64,000 bases of DNA from Halostagnicola kamekurae. Lineage in GTDB: Archaea; Halobacteriota; Halobacteria; Halobacteriales; Natrialbaceae. Positions within the stretch are counted from its first letter, which is position 1. Each line of letters begins with the position of its first letter. The stretch lies in NCBI RefSeq assembly GCF_900116205.1, contig NZ_FOZS01000002.1, positions 496,001 through 560,000 of the forward strand. The letters are read 5' to 3'. The translations under genes and the position numbers were made by a program. The notes under the pieces were generated by a model. It did not search any database. It was not told where the DNA came from and was given only the letters and a program-made list of their open reading frames with translations. Of the stretch, positions 56,255 to 63,318 are shown piece after piece.

Positions 56255-56278
56255 TAACTAGATTATATTACTAGGTTA
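56255..56278 (-). promoter_or_regulatory. AT-rich dyad at the thiC start
   Basis: TAACTAG (56255-56261) and CTAGGTTA (56271-56278) form an inverted repeat with one extra base, around ATTATATTA, which could serve as the TATA box. It lies 4-27 bp ahead of the thiC ATG. Haloarchaeal thiC is controlled by the regulator ThiR, so this is a candidate ThiR site; I have no confirmed ThiR motif to compare. A GA microsatellite follows at about 56301-56321. Confidence 0.45.
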
Positions 56279-56481
56279 TAAAATTGCTGTGGTGATGCTC
56301 GAGAGAGAGAGAGAGAGACGCAAATCAGTCGACTAATACCTGTTTGCCCATTCTCGCTGTCCTGAGACTGCTTGGTGGATATATCACTCCGATAGCGTTC
56401 ACTCTCGAGAAACCAATCAGAACGCGAGCGCCTCCGAGGCCACCTCACTTTCGGACAACCCTGAATTGCGGCCCTGACGCT

Positions 56482-57831
56482 TCACGAACGACGGATGAGT
56501 CCGCCTTGCAATCGAACGTCGAGGCTCATGTCCTTCTCGGAGGGAACCGCCACGGTCGTCGTTACCTCCCCTCGAATGGCCTCGTTCGTGACTTCTTCTC
56601 GGTCCTCGAGCGAGAACGTCTGCCGTTCGTCGTTCACCTCGAGCCAGTACTCGCCACTCTCGGCCGCGAGGACGGTGACCGTGACTTCGACGGGCTCGCC
56701 GGCGCGCGGTTTTTCGTCGAACGTGATCGCGGTGGGCTCGAGGCCGCCGTCGACGAACTCGAACTCGAGGGTTCGATCGAACGTGGTCGTGTAAATCGGG
56801 ATCTCTTCGTCCACGAGGTCGGCTTCGTCGTCGCCGCGGCCGCTCTCGCCGCCCGATGCCGGCTCCTCGGTAAGCACCTCGACGCCGAGTTCGGCCTCGA
56901 CGTTTGCGATCTTGTTCAGGATCGTCCGCTCCGCGGAGCCGCCGAAGAGCAACCCGACGAGTTCGCCGCTATCGTCGGCGAAGACCGGCGATCCGCTGTC
57001 GCCACCTTCGGACATGTACCCCGCGACGAGCTGATCTCGGAACAGGACCGGGCCGTGCTCGGGGCCGAAGTTCACCCGAACGCTCGCGCTCGTCGCCTCG
57101 AGGTCGGCGCTCGTCACGCCCGTCGTCCGGCCGCTCTTGATCACCGTCTCGCCCCGGAGTTCGTCGTAGTTCTCGCGCCGGATATCGGTGGGCCACGACT
57201 CCTCGAGCCCGAACGCGGTCCTCGATTCGTCCTCGGGGCGAACGGACCGCGCGGCCACGTCGACGAGAGCGCCGTCGCCGATTTCGACGTAGCCGAGCAG
57301 TTCGCCGACCTCGTCTTCACCGGACTGGCCGCCGTCCTGGGGCGAGGGCTGGAGGATCGGTTCGCCCAGTTGCGCGGCGTTCGAGCGTGCGTAGACGTGA
57401 TTGTTCGACAGCCGGACGAGGTCGCCGGGTTCGGCGCGGTCGCTCCAGATCGCCGCCGACGGGTCCTCGAGACGCGCCGGATACGGACCGGCCGTGGCCG
57501 CCGACGATTCGGCGTTGATCTCGCTGACGCCGGCATGTACCGGTCGATGTCTGTCCTGTCTGTTCTCGGCGGCCTCGGGCTTTGGCTCGAGAACCGACAG
57601 CGCGTCGAAGCCGGTCCTGGTCTCACCGTATCCGCAGTCGACGATTTCGATGTCGATGTCGACCCCGTCGGAATCGCGCACGCGGGTTTTTACGTCGTCT
57701 TTCGGGTCGAGGTCCTCGGGCGGAACCTTCTGTGACACGAAAACTGTTACGCTGTCCGCCTGCTCGTCGTACTCGACGCCGATCACGTTCTCGCACTCGA
57801 GGAGGTACTCGTAGTCCTGGGTCGTTGTCAT
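56482..57831 (-). CDS. Trypsin-like serine protease without a signal peptide
   Basis: This 449-residue protein has a chymotrypsin-fold core: His145 in LVRLSNNHVYAR, Asp191 in DGALVDVAARSV and Ser279 in SEGGDSGSPVFADDSGELVGLLFGG. The N-terminal about 90 residues (ECENVIGVEYDEQADSVTVFV) form a separate alpha/beta region. After about residue 350 a beta-rich CARDB-like domain follows (ITFDEKPRAGEPVEVTVTVLA). No Sec or Tat leader is seen, so it may act in the cytosol. The H/D/S spacing resembles NAL1-type proteases. Confidence 0.8.
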   Translation of the reverse strand: MTTTQDYEYLLECENVIGVEYDEQADSVTVFVSQKVPPEDLDPKDDVKTRVRDSDGVDIDIEIVDCGYGETRTGFDALSVLEPKPEAAENRQDRHRPVHAGVSEINAESSAATAGPYPARLEDPSAAIWSDRAEPGDLVRLSNNHVYARSNAAQLGEPILQPSPQDGGQSGEDEVGELLGYVEIGDGALVDVAARSVRPEDESRTAFGLEESWPTDIRRENYDELRGETVIKSGRTTGVTSADLEATSASVRVNFGPEHGPVLFRDQLVAGYMSEGGDSGSPVFADDSGELVGLLFGGSAERTILNKIANVEAELGVEVLTEEPASGGESGRGDDEADLVDEEIPIYTTTFDRTLEFEFVDGGLEPTAITFDEKPRAGEPVEVTVTVLAAESGEYWLEVNDERQTFSLEDREEVTNEAIRGEVTTTVAVPSEKDMSLDVRLQGGLIRRS

Positions 57832-58019
57832 GGTATGGAGTCACGCTCTGCAATAACCAATGGCTAGTTCCGAGAGAATATAGTTGTTTGGTGACTTTAA
57901 ATGGGTTCAATCAACGACGGGAGCTCGAGTGGGAATCTGCCGGTTCGATCGGCACGCCAGCCATTTCACCTCACTTAAGGGGGCGCGCTTCGTCTCACCG
58001 GCCAGGAGGAGTCAAGAGA

Positions 58020-58721
58020 ATGTCCGACTTGCCGGACGACTTCAAGTGTACAGTGACGAACTGGGACTACATCTACAGTCTGTGTCGAGACGTCAGCGAG
58101 GACGTTCGAAACGACGAGTTCGAACCCGACGTCATCGTCGCGCTCGCCCGGGGCGGCTGGTTCGCCGGCCGATGTGTCTGTGACTTTTTGGGACTGGACG
58201 ACCTGACGAGCCTGAAGATGGAACACTACGTCGGCACCGCCGAGAAAAGCGGCGAGCCGACGGTCCGATATCCGATGCCCGAAGGCAGCGTCGAAGGCAA
58301 GGACGTTCTCATCATCGACGACATCGCCGACACCGGCGGCTCGATCAAGCGAGCCCAGGAGTACGTCACCGACCGCGACGCGGATACCGTCCGGACCGCG
58401 ACCCTCCAGTTGCTCGGCACCAGCGAGTTCGACCCCGACTACGTCGGCGAGCGACTCGAGGAGTGGACCTGGGTCGTCTACCCGTGGAACTTCATCGAGG
58501 ACATGATCGATCTGATCACGAGCGCGATGGAGAAAGGCGAGCAGGAGTCCTACGACAAAGCGGACATTCGACACTACCTCAACCACGTTCACGACGTCGA
58601 ACGCATCGAGATGGAGATCGCCCAGCCCAACCGCCTGACCGAGGTCCTGACCGAGATGGAGCGTCGGGACCTCCTCGAGATGACCGCGTCGGGCGAGTGG
58701 CAGGTACGTCCTGACAACTAA
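58020..58721 (+). CDS. Phosphoribosyltransferase
   Basis: This 233-residue protein contains the PRPP-binding motif KDVLIIDDIADTGGS at about residues 94-108 and the phosphate loop VIVALARGGWFAGR. It resembles haloarchaeal purine-type (Gpt/Hpt-like) phosphoribosyltransferases, with a helical C-terminal extension of about 80 residues. Unusually for this genome, a strong Shine-Dalgarno AGGAGG (58004-58009) precedes the ATG. The base is not determined. Confidence 0.85.
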   Translation: MSDLPDDFKCTVTNWDYIYSLCRDVSEDVRNDEFEPDVIVALARGGWFAGRCVCDFLGLDDLTSLKMEHYVGTAEKSGEPTVRYPMPEGSVEGKDVLIIDDIADTGGSIKRAQEYVTDRDADTVRTATLQLLGTSEFDPDYVGERLEEWTWVVYPWNFIEDMIDLITSAMEKGEQESYDKADIRHYLNHVHDVERIEMEIAQPNRLTEVLTEMERRDLLEMTASGEWQVRPDN

Positions 58722-59135
58722 ACGGTTGACATCCTCCTCGCGCTAAATCGCGAGGATTCCCAAGCGTTGGGATATAAACCGTATCCAGCGCGTTTTGTCA
58801 GTGCCGAAACGAGAAATCAGTTAGAACCACGATTCGTATCAGCAAAGGCCGATGACGGGTGGAAAAATCTATCCTTGATTCGGCCACTAAGTCGGCCTGT
58901 TCTGCTTGGTCAACATCTCCAAGAAGCGGTAAAGTGCAATGAAATCGAACACTCTAATCTTTACCGTATTTGCACCACGAACTAGGGTCCCTCTCTCGTT
59001 ACTACCGAGCGAAACAGGAAGTCGACCAGGAAGGGAGAGTCCGTAAACAAACGTGTTGTATTCTACTGATCCCGACCATCTATTTACCTCTTTGGAGAAG
59101 GACTTTTATTGTATAATATTAATGTATAGTTAGTA
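58722..59135. other. Intergenic region with IS200/IS605-like end remnant
   Basis: This 414-bp gap begins with a two-hairpin element (58735-58771) and then turns AT-rich. A 72-codon open frame at 58767-58985 has no protein features. TTGTATAATATT at 59109-59120 is a good TATA candidate for the next gene. Beyond these I see nothing. Confidence 0.55.
58735..58771. mobile_element. IS200/IS605 (tnpB-type) terminal hairpin remnant
   Basis: GTTGACATCCTCC leads into a perfect 8-bp stem TCCTCGCG (58735-58742) / CGCGAGGA (58749-58756) with loop CTAAAT, then a second stem CCCAA-GCG-TTGGG (58759-58771). This pair of hairpins with the flanking GTTGAC...TTCCC words resembles the ends of haloarchaeal IS1341-type elements. 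No transposase or TnpB gene is present, so it is a solo end. Confidence 0.5.
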
Positions 59136-59495
59136 ATATCTGATAGAAAGAAACTTAGCAAAAGAAGAATATTAAAAATAACTGGAGTGTCCATCGGTGC
59201 CCTGGTCGGTGGAAGTGGTGTAGCTGCCGCCAATACATCCGCTTCACAAGACAGGCAACTCTGGGTAGAAAACGGTCAGTTTGAGACTGATCTCGACAAC
59301 GATGCCCTCGATAAAAACAAGTATAATGCATTGATTGCTACTGTTGAAGAATTCAATCAAGCAATCGAAAACGGTCATGTCAGTCTCGAGGGGAACGCGT
59401 CTGAAGGGATAAGTACAGCATCTAACGATCAGACAGAATCAAAAGTCGTTGACATACAAGCGAGTCCGTCTAAGATTGCTGGAGGTGATGAATAA
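59136..59495 (+). CDS. Small Tat-leader protein, apparent ATA start
   Basis: In frame upstream of a GTG at 59187 the sequence reads SDRKKLSKRRILKITGVSIG, a clear twin-arginine leader continuing into ALVGGSGVAAA. The only codon in the place where ATG is expected (59136-59138) is ATA; the nearest stop is at 59127. Starting at ATA gives 119 residues, cleaved after about AAA. The mature part is short, acidic and helical (LWVENGQFETDLDNDALDKN). A TATA box at 59110-59119 is placed for a leaderless mRNA beginning at this codon. The next gene overlaps its stop. Confidence 0.6.
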   Translation: MSDRKKLSKRRILKITGVSIGALVGGSGVAAANTSASQDRQLWVENGQFETDLDNDALDKNKYNALIATVEEFNQAIENGHVSLEGNASEGISTASNDQTESKVVDIQASPSKIAGGDE

Positions 59496-59827
59496 TGCCA
59501 TGTAATAAGAACGACTATGACATCGATAACGAGGTATCCGGAGTTAATAAAGAGGTGAAATTATGGATCTCTGATGGTGTTATAAAAGATGTGAGAGGAC
59601 TGATCGAAATCGGCGGTTCTGGTGCAGCGGTTTATGGCCTTCTCGTCGAGAAGGGAGTCATTTCCGCAGGAGTTCTCGCAGGTCCTGTCGCTGCGATCGT
59701 GGGTGCGATAATTATCGCGTACATGGGTTGGATTGGGATCGAAAACGACGGTTGCGGTGTAGTCATCGAAATGAACGTCAATCCAATAGCTCCCGTAACG
59801 ACAACGCCGATCGTCTCTTCACAATAA
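59495..59827 (+). CDS. Small Gly/Ala-rich hydrophobic protein, possible pore-forming peptide
   Basis: This 110-residue protein has a polar N-terminus (MPCNKNDYDIDNEVSGVNKE), then IGGSGAAVYGLLVEKGVISA and GVLAGPVAAIVGAIIIAYMG, a Gly/Ala-rich amphipathic to hydrophobic stretch, then IENDGCGVVIEM and a Pro/Thr-rich tail. It has no leader of its own. It overlaps the preceding stop by one base (TAATG). The layout recalls small bacteriocin- or halocin-like peptides, but I know of no matching family. Confidence 0.65.
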   Translation: MPCNKNDYDIDNEVSGVNKEVKLWISDGVIKDVRGLIEIGGSGAAVYGLLVEKGVISAGVLAGPVAAIVGAIIIAYMGWIGIENDGCGVVIEMNVNPIAPVTTTPIVSSQ

Positions 59828-59967
59828 TTCTCGCTCCTTTTTGGCAGTACTAAATAAAAGTTTATATAAATAAATATATTTTATATTCATATATTTCTGT
59901 TTTGGAAATGGAGGGTAACTATTACATATTATACCTGCAATTGTTTTCATAATATCAGATCGTATCT

Positions 59968-60381
59968 ATGGAAGATGAAATCAGACACTCTCTATATCGA
60001 CGAAAGAACGTCATTTGGGGAATTCTCCTCATAGCGACGGCTGGGATAGTAATGCAGCCAGGGATAGAGAGCGCTCTACAGGGCGACCCCACCGGAAACT
60101 GGATTGTAGATGTCGTCCTTGGCATGTTATTATTGACGTTCTATTTCGGAACGAGACTCGCTAACTGGATGGATCAATCGTCAACGGATGTCTTTGGTTT
60201 GTCTGATTGGACTATGCTGTTTTTGTCGGCAGTCTGGATTGCAGCCTGCGCGTTACTCCTCTCTCAGGGGTTTTCTTCCATTGGAATTCTCGGATTTTTG
60301 CTCTTCGGAAGCGTTGGCGTCATCGGTATGCTCTATAAATTATATTCGATCCGTATTTCGGGATCTACAACAGAAATTTAG
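59968..60381 (+). CDS. Four-TM membrane protein
   Basis: This 137-residue protein has four hydrophobic helices (about 13-31, 45-66, 82-102 and 106-126) and short charged ends. It lies 140 bp downstream of the hydrophobic small protein, on the same strand and with the same low GC. It could be an immunity or transport partner of the two small proteins. No motif supports a specific role. Confidence 0.6.
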   Translation: MEDEIRHSLYRRKNVIWGILLIATAGIVMQPGIESALQGDPTGNWIVDVVLGMLLLTFYFGTRLANWMDQSSTDVFGLSDWTMLFLSAVWIAACALLLSQGFSSIGILGFLLFGSVGVIGMLYKLYSIRISGSTTEI

Positions 60382-60410
60382 CTAGTGTGAACCCGATCAT
60401 GTTCGCCTTG

Positions 60411-61859
60411 CTATTCGACGATCGGTTCCACATCGCTCGAGTCCGTCTGTTCTGCTCCGTCGTCGCTACTGTCGATCAGCGACCGCTTCCACGTGCCTCG
60501 AGTGAACCACACACCCGCCGCTATCGCGCCGACCACGTCGCCGACGAGGACGCCGACCCAGATGCCGGTCGTCCCCCAGTCGGCGACGAACAGCAGGAAG
60601 ACGGTGACGAGCACGCGGCCGAACCACAGCGCGATCACCGAAAACGCCAGCGCCGTCTTCGTGTTACCCGCACCGCGGAACGCGCCCAGGAACACCTGCA
60701 TGACGCCCATGAAGACGAACATCAGCGCGGCGACCTGCAGGTAGGTCGTCCCGTAGTCGACGGTCGCCGCCCGCCCCTCGACGTCCGCGGTGAGGAACAC
60801 GGACACGATCGGTTCCGGGACGAGGAACGCGATCGCGCCGCCGACGGCCATGACCGCGGCGATGACGCCCGCGGCGAGCCACGTCGCTCGCGCCGCGCGT
60901 TCGGGCTTGCCCGCACCCAAATTCTGGCCGACGATGGTGTCCGTCGCCTGGCTCATCCCCAGCGCCGGGAGAAACGCGAGCGAGATCAGGCGGTTACCCA
61001 GGCCGTAGGCCGTCACGACCGCCGGCGGAAACATCGAGACCATCGCCGTCATCGCGATCATCGCCAGCGAACTCATCGACTGCTCGAGGGCCGTCGGAAC
61101 GCCGAGTCGCGTGATTTCGGAGATATATTCGGCTCGCGGAAGCAAGTGACTCGCTTCGATCTCGGGTCCGACGTCGGTGTATAACAGGACGTAGAACCCG
61201 ATTACAGTGGCGATGGCCCTCGAGAGGACGGTCGCCACCGCCGCGCCCGCCATCTCGAGTCGCGGGACGGGGCCGACGCCGAAGATAAACACGGGGTCGA
61301 CCGCGAGGTTGAAGACGACGCTGACGAACATCACGACCATCGGCGCGCGGGTGTTGCCGTACCCGCGCATGAGCGAGACGAAGATGAAAAAGCCGAACAG
61401 GAAGGGCATGCCGAGGAAGAACACGCGCATGTACTCGCTGGCCAGCGGGATGATCGCGGCCTCGGTTTCGGGGTCGGCCAGCAACAGCGCCAGCATCGAG
61501 TCGGTCGCGAGAAAGCCGATCACGGCGATGGCGATCGCGATTAGCGTGATAAACGAGATCGTCTGTCCCGCGATCAAGCCGCCCTCGTCGCTTTCCGCGC
61601 CGGAGTGCTGGGCGATGAGGATCGCGCCCGCGGCGGTGAACCCGCCGCCGATCGAGATCAGAAAGAAGATCAGCGGGAAGGCGAGACTCAGCGCGCCGAC
61701 CGCGTCCGGAGAGAGTGCACCCAGCCAGAACGTGTCGCCGACGTTGTAGGCGACCTGCAACAGCTGGATAACCACGAGCGGCCACGCTAGGTGGAACATC
61801 GGACGAACGAGCGACCCGTCGGTGAGATCGCTCTCGCTCGAGGAGCGGTCGGAGAGCAT
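60411..61859 (-). CDS. MATE-family efflux transporter
   Basis: This 482-residue protein has about twelve membrane helices in two homologous halves, each opening with a segment such as LAWPLVVIQLLQVAYNVGDTFWLG. It exports cationic drugs or metabolites with Na+ or H+. The second half begins near LGVPTALEQSMSSLAMIAM. I chose the ATG at 61859 (MLSDRSSSESDLTDGSL); longer starts up to 61913 are possible. An acidic tail ends the protein. Confidence 0.88.
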   Translation of the reverse strand: MLSDRSSSESDLTDGSLVRPMFHLAWPLVVIQLLQVAYNVGDTFWLGALSPDAVGALSLAFPLIFFLISIGGGFTAAGAILIAQHSGAESDEGGLIAGQTISFITLIAIAIAVIGFLATDSMLALLLADPETEAAIIPLASEYMRVFFLGMPFLFGFFIFVSLMRGYGNTRAPMVVMFVSVVFNLAVDPVFIFGVGPVPRLEMAGAAVATVLSRAIATVIGFYVLLYTDVGPEIEASHLLPRAEYISEITRLGVPTALEQSMSSLAMIAMTAMVSMFPPAVVTAYGLGNRLISLAFLPALGMSQATDTIVGQNLGAGKPERAARATWLAAGVIAAVMAVGGAIAFLVPEPIVSVFLTADVEGRAATVDYGTTYLQVAALMFVFMGVMQVFLGAFRGAGNTKTALAFSVIALWFGRVLVTVFLLFVADWGTTGIWVGVLVGDVVGAIAAGVWFTRGTWKRSLIDSSDDGAEQTDSSDVEPIVE

Positions 61860-62033
61860 TACGACCTGAAATCGCATGCCACCTATATGAGTGCTCGTAG
61901 CCATTGGCAACAACCCGCATCACAACTGTGCTGTTTTCCTCTGAGCGCGGAGATTCTCGCCTCGAGGCGGGCCTGTGCAATCGCAGCCCAATGAACCCGT
62001 ATCGTTTAGTTGACTCCCGCCGCAGGCTGTGCC

Positions 62034-62891
62034 ATGACAATCGGCGTCATCGGCGGCAGCGGAATCTACGAGGCATTGCCTCTCGAGAACACGCGAACCG
62101 AATCGATCTCGACCCCCTACGGCGAACCGACCGACGACGTCACGCTGGGCGAACTCGGCGGGCGTGAGGTCGCCTTCCTGCCGCGACACGGGAGCGACCA
62201 CCAGCACACGCCGACCGACGTGTCCTACCGGGCGAACATCTACGCGCTCAAGGCGGCCGGCGTCGATCGAGTCATCGCCACCAACGCCGTCGGCAGCCTC
62301 CGCGAGGACCTGCCGCCCCAGACGCTGGTCGTCCCCGACCAGATTTTCGATCGCACCAAACACCGTTCGCCGACGTTCTTCGGGGACGGCATGGTCGTCC
62401 ACATGGGTTTCGCCAAGCCCTATTGCCCCGAAATGGTCGCCCACCTCGCCGAGTCCGCGCGGGAGGCGACGGATGCCCAGGTCGCCGAGAACGGCACGTA
62501 CGTCTGTATCGAGGGCCCGCAGTTTTCGACGAAAGCCGAGAGCGAGTTCTACCGCGAGCAGGGCTGGGACGTCGTCGGGATGACGGCGATCCCCGAAGCC
62601 AAACTCGCTCGAGAAGCTGAACTGAGCTACGCCACCGTCGCCGGCGTCACCGACTACGACGTCTGGAAGGAAGACAGCGAGGTCACCCTCGAGGAAGTCC
62701 TCGAGAACGCCGAGGCCAATCAGGAGTCAATCAACGCGGTCATCGAGCGCGCGATCCGAACGATGCCCGACGACTTCGAGAGTCACGCCTGGTCGGCGCT
62801 CGAGGGCACGATCAACACGCCGCCGGAAGCGATTCCAGCAGAGACTCGCGAACGCGTCGAGCTGTTAGCCGGTGAGTACCTCGAGGAATAA
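62034..62891 (+). CDS. mtnP: S-methyl-5'-thioadenosine phosphorylase
   Basis: This 285-residue enzyme splits methylthioadenosine into adenine and methylthioribose-1-phosphate for methionine salvage. It opens MTIGVIGGSGIYEALPLEN, has VAFLPRHGSDHQHTPTDVSYRAN for phosphate and ribose binding, VIATNAVGSLREDLPPQTLVVPD, and YVCIEGPQFSTKAESEFYRE with GMTAIPEAKLAREAELSYA. All are typical of PNP/MTAP. The ATG at 62034 fits the family start. Confidence 0.93.
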   Translation: MTIGVIGGSGIYEALPLENTRTESISTPYGEPTDDVTLGELGGREVAFLPRHGSDHQHTPTDVSYRANIYALKAAGVDRVIATNAVGSLREDLPPQTLVVPDQIFDRTKHRSPTFFGDGMVVHMGFAKPYCPEMVAHLAESAREATDAQVAENGTYVCIEGPQFSTKAESEFYREQGWDVVGMTAIPEAKLAREAELSYATVAGVTDYDVWKEDSEVTLEEVLENAEANQESINAVIERAIRTMPDDFESHAWSALEGTINTPPEAIPAETRERVELLAGEYLEE

Positions 62892-62934
62892 GTCCGGTTG
62901 ATCTGCGTCGGTCTCCAACGGCCGGCCGCCCGTT

Positions 62935-63318
62935 CTATCTCGGTTCGAACGTCAGCACTCGCTCACCGGTCGTCTCGGAGACGGCGACCGAAATCTCGAC
63001 CTTGAGGCCGTTTTCGATCGACTCGAGATCGATCCCGGCGACCTGCCCGGTTAGTCGAACCGGGCCGAAATCCGCGATCGCGGTCGCGTAGGGAGCGTCG
63101 TCCTCGAACGACGGCGTCGGGACGTGGGTGACGGTGAACGTCTCAATCGTCCCCGTTTGGGGCAACTGCTGGCGCGCGAGTTCAGTCGACCCACACTCCG
63201 GACACACTTGCCGCGGCGGAAGCGATCCGTGTCCGGTGGCACACTCGAGGAAGTACGCTTCGCCCTCCTCGGCGGCGTCGAGCCAGTCGTCGAATCCGGC
63301 GTCTCTAATCTCGCTCAT
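62935..63318 (-). CDS. DUF35 zinc-ribbon/OB-fold protein, thiolase partner
   Basis: This 127-residue protein has an N-terminal helix, a rubredoxin-like zinc finger (CATGHGSLPPRQVCPECGS) and an OB fold (TGTIETFTVTHVPTP ... VRLTGQVAGID). In archaea such DUF35 proteins bridge acetoacetyl-CoA thiolase and HMG-CoA synthase. Its ATG overlaps the thiolase stop by 4 bp, so the two act together here as well. Confidence 0.87.
   Translation of the reverse strand: MSEIRDAGFDDWLDAAEEGEAYFLECATGHGSLPPRQVCPECGSTELARQQLPQTGTIETFTVTHVPTPSFEDDAPYATAIADFGPVRLTGQVAGIDLESIENGLKVEISVAVSETTGERVLTFEPR

Noticed and set aside
56301-56321. GA microsatellite upstream of thiC
   Set aside because: A simple dinucleotide run; it could be regulatory, but nothing beyond its presence supports this.
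58767-58985. 72-codon open frame with an apparent internal repeat (RFVSA twice)
   Set aside because: The similarity is short, there is no promoter or family resemblance, and the frame begins inside the IS-like hairpin.
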